A program made the position numbers and the translations under genes. Below are positions 20,972 to 30,201 of a stretch of 64,000 nucleotides of DNA, piece by piece (position 1 is the first letter of the stretch; each line of letters starts with the position of its first letter). The notes under the pieces were generated by a model. That model was not told where the DNA came from and did not search any database. It saw only the letters and a list, made by a program, of their open reading frames with translations. Source of the DNA: Candidatus Latescibacterota bacterium (lineage in GTDB: Bacteria > Latescibacterota > UBA2968); NCBI GenBank assembly GCA_022824945.1, contig JAJDYX010000008.1:1-64000 (forward strand), read 5' to 3'.

Positions 20972-21431
20972 TATTGAAAAGTGAGAGATGGGTAAGGATA
21001 GACGACAATGCCGTGCCCAACGCGGCTGTGTAAAGGCCTGTACCCAATCCGACGCTCAAAATTTTGAGTGGTTGCAAAATAAAAAAAAAGAAAATAATAT
21101 CATGTAAAAGTGTTGCTAAAAATAAAATAGCAGCCTGTGCTCGTAGAGCTTCTGCGGCGATACTCACGCGGCTATAACCTGCAAAAAAACCAATCAGGCT
21201 GTTGGCAAGGGCATTGGTGCCCAAACGCGAGCCGGGGTCGTATATGTCAATGAGCAATCCCGATATAAAACCCAGTGCTGTCGCTTCAATTTGTCCCCGG
21301 GTAAAGGCAATAAAAACCAGTATGATAATGACGATATCCGGCGCGATACCGTAAATTGCGAAGATATCGATCCAGGATGCCTGGAGAAGCAGTGCCAAAC
21401 AAATGAACAAAATATTGCGGGCGATAATCAT
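20952..21431 (-). CDS. mreD: Rod shape-determining protein MreD
   Basis: 159-aa polytopic membrane protein immediately upstream of PBP2; VFIAFTRGQIEATALGFISGLLIDIYDPGSRLGTNALANSLIGFFAGY. Confidence 0.85.
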   Translation of the reverse strand: MIIARNILFICLALLLQASWIDIFAIYGIAPDIVIIILVFIAFTRGQIEATALGFISGLLIDIYDPGSRLGTNALANSLIGFFAGYSRVSIAAEALRAQAAILFLATLLHDIIFFFFILQPLKILSVGLGTGLYTAALGTALSSILTHLSLFNIESHAE

Positions 21432-21434
21432 AGG

Positions 21435-21462
21435 GGTAAGGGGCGGGTTTTAAACCCGTCCG
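21435..21462. repeat. REP-like palindrome in the MltD-MreD gap
   Basis: GTAAGGGGCGGGTTTTAAACCCGTCC: CGGGTTT/AAACCCG stem. Confidence 0.5.
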
Positions 21463-21476
21463 TACGGTCAGTTTCA

Positions 21477-23372
21477 TTAATCCGCAATTTCTCTAACGCG
21501 AATGCGGGTGCCGGCCCGCAGACGCGATGGACTTCGAATGTCGTTCCAGGATTGTAGGGCTGCAACACTGGTATCAAAGGCACGCGCAATGCTCCACAGG
21601 GTATCACCCGTGCGTACTGTATAAAAGATAGGAGATTCCGATGTTCCATCTTTGGGGACCCACAGTGTGAGGCGGTCACCCGGGTGAATGGGACGATTGG
21701 TATTCAGATTATTCCACGCGCGCAGGTGTGAGACTGTGATGCCTTTTCGTCTGGCAATATCCCACAGGGTATCGCCTGTACGCACCGTGACATTGATCTG
21801 GCGATAGTTTTTGGGATCGGGATTGTGGCTAATATTTTTTGTTTGTAGTGCCGGGCGCGCCTGTGTTGCAACAGACAGGAGTTGGGTGTTGGGATACATT
21901 GGAATGCTGAGTTTCTGGCCGATTTGCAAGCGGCGAGGATTGGTGATGCCATTGGCCGCTTGCAGGTCGGATGCCGACACCCCCACGCGGGATGCGATGC
22001 CCGATAAGGTGTCTCCGCGTTTGACCACATAGTCGATAAGTTGGATTTTTTTATGCTCTGGTATTTGCGCGTAATTGGCTCTAAATTTCGCGCCTGCGCC
22101 CTTTGGCACACGCAAATTATAGGCGTTTCGCCGCATGGCAGGCGGTGTATATGGACGACGCAATTCGGGGTTGAGGTAGCGCAGATAGGTATAGGTAGTA
22201 CCCGCACACTCTGCAGCCAAATGCAGGTTTACAGGTTCTGTTAAAGCGACTTTGTCATAGGACATGGGAGGTTGATAGACAATATCCTTGAAGCCAAAAA
22301 AAGCTGGGTCTTTGGCAATGATGACAGCAGCCATAAACTTGGGTACGTGATTGCGGGTTTCTCTGGGTAATGCGCTAATTTCCCAAAAGTCGCGGGTTTT
22401 AGATCTTGCAATGGCGCGATCCATACGGCCCTGCCCACAGTTGTAGGCCGCGACAACCAGATGCCAATCTCCAAAGTACTCGTAGAGGTGATTGAGATGT
22501 TGCGCGGCAGCATGTGTGGATTTTTCGGTATTCATGCGGTCGTCGATATAGGTGTTGCGCCGCAGGCCATAGAGCAAGCCGGTGCGGTACATAAATTGCC
22601 ACATGCCCAGGGCGTATGCGCGCGAGAGTGCTCGGGGATTAAATCCGCTTTCGATCATGGCTTTGTACGCGAGGTCCAAAGGCAGGCCCTGTTCGCGGAA
22701 AATTGTCTGGATCATGGGCAAGTAGGCGGTGGAGCGAGATAGACTGCGTTCAAAGAAGTCGCGCTTTTCCGTGAGGAAATATTGGATATAAGCCATGACT
22801 TCAGGCCTGAGGTCAATGGGCATATCCGCTCGCCCTGCCAGCACTCTTATTTTGATTTCTCGGTAGTGCGGATGATGCAATAAATCGGCAACAATAGATT
22901 CGGGAAGGGCATTGAGCAGGGTTGCCAGTGGTGCCTGCGGCGGTATAGGCACATGGGACGAAATCGCGTGATAGCGTTCGAGTGTGAAACGCATTATTGC
23001 GGTCCATTTGGCGGCTGTATTCGGTTCGGCAACAAAACGATGGCGCAACATGTGCGCTGCCGTATCGAGCAAAGCTCTTACGCGAAGAGAGTGGGTTTCG
23101 ACTGCGGCTTTTTGAAGCAGGTCATAGAGACGGTCGCCCGTGGGTTCTATATCTTCTATTGACACTGGCTCTGTTGGTATAATGGGGTCTGCAACTTTTG
23201 GCACAATTACGGGTTCAGGTGCAGGTTCAGGCGCAGGTTCAGGTGCAAGAGGCGTGCGTGCGGTGGTTGCACAACCGCCAAAAATTAGAACTGCAACAAG
23301 ACACAGGTTATACCGCAGGGCAGTTTTCGCGTTATTGAGAAGATTTTGTCTGTACAATGAATGCTGTTTCAT
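21477..23372 (-). CDS. Membrane-bound lytic transglycosylase MltD-like lipoprotein with three LysM domains
   Basis: Lipobox LIFGGCATT; ESGFNPRALSRAYALGMWQFM SLT motif; three LysM (VVKRGDTLSGIASRVGVSASDLQAANG..., VRTGDTLWDIARRKGI..., VRTGDTLWSIARAFDT...). Confidence 0.93.
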   Translation of the reverse strand: MKQHSLYRQNLLNNAKTALRYNLCLVAVLIFGGCATTARTPLAPEPAPEPAPEPVIVPKVADPIIPTEPVSIEDIEPTGDRLYDLLQKAAVETHSLRVRALLDTAAHMLRHRFVAEPNTAAKWTAIMRFTLERYHAISSHVPIPPQAPLATLLNALPESIVADLLHHPHYREIKIRVLAGRADMPIDLRPEVMAYIQYFLTEKRDFFERSLSRSTAYLPMIQTIFREQGLPLDLAYKAMIESGFNPRALSRAYALGMWQFMYRTGLLYGLRRNTYIDDRMNTEKSTHAAAQHLNHLYEYFGDWHLVVAAYNCGQGRMDRAIARSKTRDFWEISALPRETRNHVPKFMAAVIIAKDPAFFGFKDIVYQPPMSYDKVALTEPVNLHLAAECAGTTYTYLRYLNPELRRPYTPPAMRRNAYNLRVPKGAGAKFRANYAQIPEHKKIQLIDYVVKRGDTLSGIASRVGVSASDLQAANGITNPRRLQIGQKLSIPMYPNTQLLSVATQARPALQTKNISHNPDPKNYRQINVTVRTGDTLWDIARRKGITVSHLRAWNNLNTNRPIHPGDRLTLWVPKDGTSESPIFYTVRTGDTLWSIARAFDTSVAALQSWNDIRSPSRLRAGTRIRVREIAD

Positions 23373-24048
23373 AGCCTTTCTCTCTTACCTCCTCGAGTAA
23401 TTTTTCTGCATTGTTGCGCGTCTGAAAATTGCCGACGCGTACCTTAAAATAAGGGGGTTCAAAATCGATAAAAACATCGTCGCGCGCCAGTTGAACACGC
23501 GCTTGCATTTGTGCATTTTCCGCTGAACCTCGCGTCGATGACGAAAAAATTTGAACTCTAAACCCCGATGTGGCATCGCTTTCAGGTTGCACATTGACAA
23601 TTTGTGTGCGAACCACATAAGCATCGGGAAAGCCTAATGCTCTAATGGCGTCGCGCAGTGTTTTGGCCGATTCGGGCGTGCGGCTGTTACCCGCTTGAAC
23701 TTTGTAGAGTTGGATGTCTTCGTCGAGATGAATATATGTCAGGACCTGAGCATCGCGCTGAATTTGTTCGCGCAAGGATTCTGCGCGGTTGTAATCGCGA
23801 AGGGCTGCAACTTGGACGCGATAGCCCTCAATTTGCGATACTTCCGCAGGTGGTATTGCCTCGGCGCGTGCAGGTGTTTGCAACACCGGGTCGTCATCCA
23901 TGAGGGCCTGCGGATCAAATTCTTCTCGCGTCGCCGGAGAATCAGCCTTTGGAGAATCAGCCGGAGGAGCGAGTTGGGGCTGCTGTGCGACACAGCCGAT
24001 CAGGGACACGACAAATAGGACAAATAATAAGATTTTTTTTCTCATCAT
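23332..24048 (-). CDS. SPOR-domain lipoprotein (two SPOR repeats)
   Basis: Lipobox SLIGCVAQQ; YRVQVAALRDYNRAESLREQI and FRVQIFSSSTRGSAENAQMQA...FKVRVGNFQTRNNAEKLLEEVREKGYETAFIV. Confidence 0.9.
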   Translation of the reverse strand: MMRKKILLFVLFVVSLIGCVAQQPQLAPPADSPKADSPATREEFDPQALMDDDPVLQTPARAEAIPPAEVSQIEGYRVQVAALRDYNRAESLREQIQRDAQVLTYIHLDEDIQLYKVQAGNSRTPESAKTLRDAIRALGFPDAYVVRTQIVNVQPESDATSGFRVQIFSSSTRGSAENAQMQARVQLARDDVFIDFEPPYFKVRVGNFQTRNNAEKLLEEVREKGYETAFIVQTKSSQ

Positions 24049-24271
24049 TTTGCCTCCACGGGTAGTAGTCAGTTTCTTCTTTTCTTTACCCGTGCCATCT
24101 ACCTCTACTCATTGTTCAGACATAATGTTAGACTCTCACACTTTAAGAATGCATGCAAAATTTGTCAATAACTTATATTGCGCAATTTATCGAAAAATGC
24201 ACTATTTTCCCCAATATCTTGTATATCTTAAAAAATAATAAAGTCGCTTAATTATGCAATAAACCAGGGCT

Positions 24272-25309
24272 TCACTCTCCAAACCACCGCTCAAATATTT
24301 CTGAGTAATTGCCTTTTGCCACGCCTTTTTCCGTTATGATCGCCGTGACGAGGTGGTTGGGGGTCACGTCAAAGGCGGGATTGTACACATGGATGCCACT
24401 GGGCGCGGTTTGCCGGCCCATGCCGTGTGTGATTTCTTCTGTTTCGCGCTCTTCTATGGGAATTTGCGCGCCAGTGTCGCGTTTCATGTCGATGGTAGAT
24501 AAGGGTGCGGCCACGTAAAAAGGTACCTGATGTGCTTTGGCCAAAATGGCCAGTCCGTAGGTGCCGATTTTATTGGCTACGTCTCCGTTTTTGGCAATGC
24601 AATCTGCGCCGACAACGATGCTGTCGATGTTTTTTTCGCGCAGCACCGCAGCGGCCATGCTATCGCATATTACAGTGACATCTACGCCGCTTTGATTCAG
24701 TTCCCAGGCCGTGAGGCGTGATCCCTGTAAGAGCGGGCGGGTTTCGTCGGCATAGACCGCGACTTGTTTTCCCGCTTCAACCGCGGCGTAAACCACTGCG
24801 AGAGCCGTGCCGTAGTCGGCCGTAGCCAGGCCGCCCGCATTACAGTGGGTCAATACAGTCGCTCGCGAAGATAGCAATTCGGCACCATTGCGACCAATTT
24901 GGCGACATATTCGTTTGTCGTCTTCAAAAATTTCATGGGCTTCTTTGAGCAGGTAATCGCGTTTTTCAGCGGGTGAATGGCCAGCTGCTTTGGCGAGGAC
25001 CTTTTTTTGGCGGTCAAGTGCCCAAAAGAGGTTGACGGCTGTGGGGCGCGTTTGCGCCAATTTTTGAATGCTTTCTGCGACATACTGGTCAAAGTCGGCA
25101 TTTCGCGCTATGGCTTCTTGCGCTGCTATTACAACGCCATAAGCAGCCGCTACGCCGATGGCTGGGGCGCCGCGCACCCTCAAGCTGACGATGGCCTCTG
25201 CCACTGTGCCGACATCGCGGCAAGTGATGAATATGTACTTTTCGGGCAATAAGGTCTGGTCGATGAGGCGCAGGGCATCATTTTCCCAGGTGATGGTCGG
25301 AACGGGCAT
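24272..25309 (-). CDS. mtnA: S-methyl-5-thioribose-1-phosphate isomerase
   Basis: RVRGAPAIGVAAAYGVV; THCNAGGLATADYGTALAV; VGADCIAKNGDVANKIGTYGLAILAK. Confidence 0.95.
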   Translation of the reverse strand: MPVPTITWENDALRLIDQTLLPEKYIFITCRDVGTVAEAIVSLRVRGAPAIGVAAAYGVVIAAQEAIARNADFDQYVAESIQKLAQTRPTAVNLFWALDRQKKVLAKAAGHSPAEKRDYLLKEAHEIFEDDKRICRQIGRNGAELLSSRATVLTHCNAGGLATADYGTALAVVYAAVEAGKQVAVYADETRPLLQGSRLTAWELNQSGVDVTVICDSMAAAVLREKNIDSIVVGADCIAKNGDVANKIGTYGLAILAKAHQVPFYVAAPLSTIDMKRDTGAQIPIEERETEEITHGMGRQTAPSGIHVYNPAFDVTPNHLVTAIITEKGVAKGNYSEIFERWFGE

Positions 25310-25339
25310 TGGCCATCTCCAGTTGTCACGGATCGCGGA

Positions 25340-25747
25340 TTAAATAATCAATACGTCGTCTTCAATGTGCTCTATAGGCGCGTCTCGCCACAGGCGCTCC
25401 AGGCCGTAAAATTGGCGCGATTCTCTTTGAAATATATGTACGACAATGTCGAAAAAGTCGATCAGTACCCATTTCCGTATATCATATCCTTCGACCTGAT
25501 AAGGGGGCTGCCCTTCTGCTTTGAGACCCTCGATTACCGCATCGGCTAAGGCGCGAACATGCACATCGGATGTTCCCGTGCAGATGATAAAATAATCGGC
25601 AAAGTCGGCTGTTTGGCGCAGATCGACCGCAATGAGGTCTTCGGCTTTGCGCGATAGCAAATGTTCAATGCAGGCACTGCGAACGTTTTCGGTAGTATCG
25701 GCCAAAAAAGTCTCCCTGATTCTGTGAAGTGTGAAGTGAGGCACCAA
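25340..25747 (-). CDS. rsfS: Ribosome silencing factor RsfS (start codon uncertain)
   Basis: DLIAVDLRQTADFADYFIICTGTSDVHVRALADAV...WVLIDFFDIVVHIFQRESRQFYGLERLW. Confidence 0.95.
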   Translation of the reverse strand: MVPHFTLHRIRETFLADTTENVRSACIEHLLSRKAEDLIAVDLRQTADFADYFIICTGTSDVHVRALADAVIEGLKAEGQPPYQVEGYDIRKWVLIDFFDIVVHIFQRESRQFYGLERLWRDAPIEHIEDDVLII

Positions 25748-25777
25748 CCTTTGGGGGTTGGGCGGGGTCTTCTCACT

Positions 25778-26194
25778 TTATTTAAATATTGCCAATCCGC
25801 GATAATCTCGCCCAATGATGACGGTGACTTCCTCAATGCGAAAGGGATCGGGTGTTTTTTGCTGGATCACATTGGGCGTGCCGAGGACATTGGCGACTTG
25901 TTGGGCATATTCTATTTTTCCCATGCGGTCTATGACAATGGTCTCGGGAAAGTTGAAGTTTTCAGCATTGCCCAGGGTCATGACATCTATGCCGAAATCG
26001 CGTAGTTTCTGCCCGACCTCGGTTGCAATGCCGCCTGTGCCACAGCCATTGAGAATTTCAACGCGAATATTGTGAGAGACCTGGGGTGCTTCGGGCACGA
26101 CATCGGGCACCGTTTGCGGTTCCCAAAAGGCTTTTGTCGTAAAGACCAGACCGGCAATGAGCAGTCCGCCGAGAATCCATAGCCAGCGTTTCAT
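25778..26194 (-). CDS. LytR C-terminal domain membrane-anchored protein
   Basis: N-terminal TM; IRVEILNGCGTGGIATEVGQKLRDFGIDVMTLGNAENFNFPETIVIDR. Confidence 0.85.
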   Translation of the reverse strand: MKRWLWILGGLLIAGLVFTTKAFWEPQTVPDVVPEAPQVSHNIRVEILNGCGTGGIATEVGQKLRDFGIDVMTLGNAENFNFPETIVIDRMGKIEYAQQVANVLGTPNVIQQKTPDPFRIEEVTVIIGRDYRGLAIFK

Positions 26195-26212
26195 GTTGAT
26201 AAATATAAGGAT

Positions 26213-26248
26213 AAAAAAAAAGAGACGCCAGTCTTACGCGCTGGCGTC
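26213..26248 (-). terminator. Rho-independent terminator
   Basis: Minus strand GACGCCAG-CGCGTAAGA-CTGGCGTC followed by TCTTTTTTTT, downstream of 26271-26732. Confidence 0.85.
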
Positions 26249-26270
26249 CCTATCTGTTAATATTGCGCTT

Positions 26271-26732
26271 TTAATAGCGTCTGTATCTGTCGTTGTAATA
26301 ATAGGGATAGCCATTGAAGGTGCTGAATCCAACTTCGATGCGAATATTGGGCTTGGGCTGGTACAAGAGGCTCACATTGGGAACGACGACTTGAACACCA
26401 CCCGATGAGGTCGAACCGTAGCGCGTATTGCCCGACATTTGATTGACCAGACCGACTTGCGCTTTGACGATGAGCGGTTTGGATACCTGGTAGGTGATAT
26501 CGTTGAGATAATACTGGTTCAGACCACCGCCGTATCCCGAACTGTAACTGACCCCAATGGTGTGGTTAAATTTGAGCTTTTTCAGGTCGAACAAGCCGCT
26601 GGTGGTTTTTAACCCGTTCACGAGGTTCTCACCCGCGAGTGGGATTTTGTTTTGCGGCTGAATGCCAATGTCTGCCCGTGCCTGCGTCGCAATCAAGGCG
26701 ACAACTGCAAGTGTACAAATCCATTTGAGCAT
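26271..26732 (-). CDS. Small exported protein, predicted outer-membrane/beta-rich
   Basis: Signal peptide MLKWICTLAVVALIATQARA; beta-rich, Tyr-rich C-terminus. Confidence 0.7.
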   Translation of the reverse strand: MLKWICTLAVVALIATQARADIGIQPQNKIPLAGENLVNGLKTTSGLFDLKKLKFNHTIGVSYSSGYGGGLNQYYLNDITYQVSKPLIVKAQVGLVNQMSGNTRYGSTSSGGVQVVVPNVSLLYQPKPNIRIEVGFSTFNGYPYYYNDRYRRY

Positions 26733-26917
26733 GTGTAAAACCCCCTTTCCATTATAAACAGGATACGGAAACTGATGTGAGATGTCAAGTGTTCTGTTTT
26801 CTTAGACACCTGAGCATATCTGTGTGTTCCAAAATAGAAATTGCGCTTGAAAGAGAGGGATGGGATGGCTATACTTATGGGTGTTCTACGCGGAAGACAT
26901 TCGAAAGGAAATGAAAA

Positions 26918-27124
26918 ATGAAATTTCAACGCATCACTATTTCTGCCGACCAAATGGGGGGATTGCCCTGTATAAGAGGTCTTCGTATCCCCGTTTCTGT
27001 CATTGTTGATCTCGTCGCTGCAAACACACCTGATGAGGAGATCTTGAGACTCTATCCCGACCTCGAACCCGAAGACATACGCGAAGCACTCGCTACAGGC
27101 CAACCTACCGACTATTTCCAATGA
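26918..27124 (+). CDS. DUF433 family antitoxin-like protein
   Basis: MKFQRITISADQMGGLPCIRGLRIPVSVIVDLVAANTPDEEILRLYPDLEPEDIREAL, canonical DUF433. Confidence 0.9.
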   Translation: MKFQRITISADQMGGLPCIRGLRIPVSVIVDLVAANTPDEEILRLYPDLEPEDIREALATGQPTDYFQ

Positions 27125-27194
27125 TCTTCAAAATGGTAGCGTTGTTGTATTTACTCAAAATAGCATACGGATCAGACCTCTTCCCATCGTATAA
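27123..27194 (+). pseudogene. C-terminal remnant of a DUF5615 PIN-like toxin
   Basis: In-frame DLQNGSVVVFTQNSIRIRPLPIV* immediately after the DUF433 stop; resembles the C-terminus of DUF5615 proteins. Confidence 0.6.
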
Positions 27195-27236
27195 AATTAA
27201 AAGAAACTCCTCCGAACTTTTCAGAAGGAGAATGAC

Positions 27237-27503
27237 ATGGCAGAACAAATATCTACAATAGACGCGCCTCTATCGTGTCCGATATTGGAAAAATTGTCGC
27301 AGAAAGAGCAAGAGATGTTGTTCGATACGTTTGAGAAGGCTATCGATCTGGCAGAAAAAGCAGGTTTCTCAGAGGCTGAAATTTTTCAGTTTCTTGAAGA
27401 TGTGATTGATGTCCGTGCATCTGAACAGGTCTTGGATAAGATGGAACGAACAGGAGAGAAACCAATGCCTTTGGAGGAATTTAAAGCAGAGGTACAGAGG
27501 TAA
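27237..27503 (+). CDS. Small hypothetical protein, antitoxin-like
   Basis: 88 aa, ribosome-binding-like GGAG upstream; helical, C-terminus GEKPMPLEEFKAEVQR resembles RelB-type tails. Confidence 0.55.
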   Translation: MAEQISTIDAPLSCPILEKLSQKEQEMLFDTFEKAIDLAEKAGFSEAEIFQFLEDVIDVRASEQVLDKMERTGEKPMPLEEFKAEVQR

Positions 27504-27536
27504 GGGTTGAGGTCTTTTTGACCTATAGCAATAGGG

Positions 27537-28205
27537 TTAGCCTTTTTCTTGGGACCGTCCGTATTCTGTCGATTCTTGATCTTCGTCAGTGTAGGGCCAG
27601 CCTTCTTCTTGGGACCGTGCCAACTCATCGCGATCGTCATCAAGGTCCCTTGCGATCAGGTCAGCCTCGTCATCATGCCACCATTCATCGATTTCTTCTT
27701 CGATATCATCATCTTTTTCGCCGCCATCTCTCCGATGCAAAGTTACATCTTGGCTATTTGGGAGGTTGGAGTCATGGAGATTCCTGGTGTCACGGGTTTC
27801 ATCTCCCTCCTCAACCCTTATATAGACCCGCTGCCTGAACTGCCCATCTTCATATTCGATCTGCTTAATGCATTCTGTGTCCAAGATACGTTTCTGAACA
27901 TTTTTATCGAGCGATCTAAAAACTGATTGATTTAACGAAAGTCTCAATACATTATTGTTGATGAGCCACGCGAGTTGTTCCCGGTTCAGATTGTTCAAGT
28001 TTTCAAGATCCACATCAAGGCCTTTAGTTCTTTTTGCCGCCACTAAAACCTTGCCAAGGCCCGAAATAGAGAACTTGTCCTTTTTACCCTCTGAGTGCTG
28101 ACGTATCGCCTCTTTCTTTTCTTCTAGCTCCTTATCGACTTTCCTTCTTTCTTTGTACAATTCGATAGTTCTAGCGAGCAATTCGCGAAAGCTTGTTTCC
28201 AACAT
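27537..28205 (-). CDS. Hypothetical coiled-coil protein with acidic, repetitive C-terminus
   Basis: 222 aa; KERRKVDKELEEKKEAI coil, EKDDDIEEEIDEWWHDDEADL; C-terminal RSQEEGWPYTDEDQESTEYGRSQEKG. Confidence 0.65.
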   Translation of the reverse strand: MLETSFRELLARTIELYKERRKVDKELEEKKEAIRQHSEGKKDKFSISGLGKVLVAAKRTKGLDVDLENLNNLNREQLAWLINNNVLRLSLNQSVFRSLDKNVQKRILDTECIKQIEYEDGQFRQRVYIRVEEGDETRDTRNLHDSNLPNSQDVTLHRRDGGEKDDDIEEEIDEWWHDDEADLIARDLDDDRDELARSQEEGWPYTDEDQESTEYGRSQEKG

Positions 28206-28309
28206 TGTGGTTCCTCCGTATCCCGCAGCATTTCTTCAGCAAATGAACAATCTTGTCGATCCGGTCATAATTTTGGAAAGAAGTGGTAGACATGAAGTTT
28301 GGCAATCAA

Positions 28310-28375
28310 TCAGTTCTCCCCAGCATACACATTAAACCCCGCCCGCTCAAAAATTCCAACAGCGCCAGTTAGTGA
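28310..28375 (-). pseudogene. Possible truncated GNAT acetyltransferase C-terminus
   Basis: Minus-strand frame LSLTGAVGIFERAGFNVYAGEN* without any start or upstream domain. Confidence 0.3.
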
Positions 28376-28803
28376 GAGTTACTTTCATTAACACCTTCTT
28401 CCCGTTCGTCCCAAGGCGGGATAACGATCTCACACTTGGGGCCACTGGCACGGCTGAGCCTTTTGTCCAGAGTTATCAAGGGACAATCGAACTCTTCGGC
28501 CAAGGCTACATACCAGGCATCGTAACTGGTCAAATTGCTCCGCAATGCCCATACGCGCTCAGCAAAAGGGGCAAAGGGGAATAATTCTATGTCGAGTTGT
28601 AGCAGATCCCCGTGAGCATTCGTGGCCTCCTGTTGCGAGATCTCACCAGCTTGTTCCAATCGGCGCAGAATATTGCTGGCTTCGACCAAGATCAACTCTG
28701 GACCGATTAGTATCCCATCTGCAACAGCCGCTTCCGCCCACTGGCCTTCACGCCCTACGTCCACAAGTGTGGAGACGATTACAGAGGCATCAACAACGAC
28801 CAT
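28369..28803 (-). CDS. vapC: VapC-family PIN-domain toxin
   Basis: MVVVDASVIVSTLVD...LTSYDAWYVALAEEFDCPLITLDKRLSRA. Confidence 0.92.
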   Translation of the reverse strand: MVVVDASVIVSTLVDVGREGQWAEAAVADGILIGPELILVEASNILRRLEQAGEISQQEATNAHGDLLQLDIELFPFAPFAERVWALRSNLTSYDAWYVALAEEFDCPLITLDKRLSRASGPKCEIVIPPWDEREEGVNESNSH

Positions 28804-29039
28804 TACATTCGATCCGCATCACGGGCATTTAGAATACTCGAAGGTCGAACGCGGGTTCCCGTCGCTTCCTTACGCTCGCGAACTCTGTGCAGCCACTCTT
28901 CAACCGAGGGCCGCGACGCGATTCGTTCCAACTCTCCGCGGAGAAATACTTGCATGGACTGACGTTGACGGGCGGCGCGGACAGCAAGCGCGTCGTGTAC
29001 ATCTTCTGGCACATCTTCTATAGTGATTTGTACTGGCAT
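28803..29039 (-). CDS. vapB: FitA/VapB-like antitoxin
   Basis: MPVQITIEDVPEDVHDALAVRAARQRQSMQVFLRGELERIA; overlaps the vapC start by 1 nt. Confidence 0.9.
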   Translation of the reverse strand: MPVQITIEDVPEDVHDALAVRAARQRQSMQVFLRGELERIASRPSVEEWLHRVRERKEATGTRVRPSSILNARDADRM

Positions 29040-29063
29040 AAGATTTATCCTCCTGAAGTGTGA

Positions 29064-30188
29064 TTATTTCACTTCTTCCATTAATTTTGCAAATTCGTCG
29101 AAGAGATAATCGGCATCGTGCGGGCCGGCGGAGGCTTCGGGGTGGTATTGGACGGAGAAGGCGGGCAGTTCGCGGTGGCGCAGGCCCTCGAGGGTGTTGT
29201 CGTTGAGATTGATGTGGGTGAGTGCTACGACTTCCTGGTCGAGGGTGTCGAGATCGACGCAGAAACCGTGATTTTGTGCGGTGATTTCGACTTTGCCCGT
29301 GCTGGCGTGTTGCACGGGCTGGTTGGCTCCCCGGTGGCCGAATTTGAGTTTGTACGTTTTTCCTCCCAGTGCCAGGCCGAGGAGCTGATGGCCCAGGCAT
29401 ATTCCAAAGGTGGGGCGTTCGCGGATCAATTTTCGGATGTTTTCAACCGCATAGGTCACGGGTTCTGGATCGCCCGGGCCGTTGGATAAAAAGATGCCGT
29501 CGGGATCGATTTCGAGGAGTTGCTCTGCGGGCGTATCGGCGGGAAAAACAGTTACATCGCAGCCGCGGTCAACGAGATAGCGCAAGATGTTGTGTTTGAT
29601 GCCGAAGTCGTAAGCCGCCACGCGGTATTTGGTGTTTTGTCGCAGGTGTCTGGTCTGACCGGTTTTGAGATCGCAAAGGCCCTCGGACCAGTGGTAGGGT
29701 TCTGTGCAAGTGACGTTTTGCACGAGGTCGCGGCCGATTAGGCCGGGGAAGTCACGCGCTTTTTGAACGAGGCTATCGGTATCGAGGTCAATGGTCGATA
29801 GCACGCCTTTCATTGCGCCTTGACGGCGGATATGTCGCACGAGGGCGCGGGTGTCGATGCCCTCAATGCCGGGTATGTCGTGTTCTTTTAGAAAGTCGCC
29901 GAGAGCAATGGTTGACCGCCAATTGCTGGGATATGGACAGTATTCTTTGACGATAAAGCCGGAGACCTGGGGTTTTTGCGATTCAAAGTCGGATGGATTG
30001 ATGCCGTAGTTGCCAATGAGTGGGTAGGTCATGGTTACGATCTGGCTGTTATAAGACGGATCTGTGAGGATTTCCTGATATCCCGTCATGCTGGTGTTGA
30101 AGACGACTTCCCCTTCGCATTCAATGTCTGCGCCAAAGGATTTGCCTTTGAAAATGGTGCCGTCTTCCAATGCGAGAATCGCTTCCAT
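29064..30188 (-). CDS. carA: Carbamoyl-phosphate synthase small subunit
   Basis: [60 protein letters not shown]. Confidence 0.97.
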   Translation of the reverse strand: MEAILALEDGTIFKGKSFGADIECEGEVVFNTSMTGYQEILTDPSYNSQIVTMTYPLIGNYGINPSDFESQKPQVSGFIVKEYCPYPSNWRSTIALGDFLKEHDIPGIEGIDTRALVRHIRRQGAMKGVLSTIDLDTDSLVQKARDFPGLIGRDLVQNVTCTEPYHWSEGLCDLKTGQTRHLRQNTKYRVAAYDFGIKHNILRYLVDRGCDVTVFPADTPAEQLLEIDPDGIFLSNGPGDPEPVTYAVENIRKLIRERPTFGICLGHQLLGLALGGKTYKLKFGHRGANQPVQHASTGKVEITAQNHGFCVDLDTLDQEVVALTHINLNDNTLEGLRHRELPAFSVQYHPEASAGPHDADYLFDEFAKLMEEVK

Positions 30189-30201
30189 GAATGTCTTTCC
30201 T

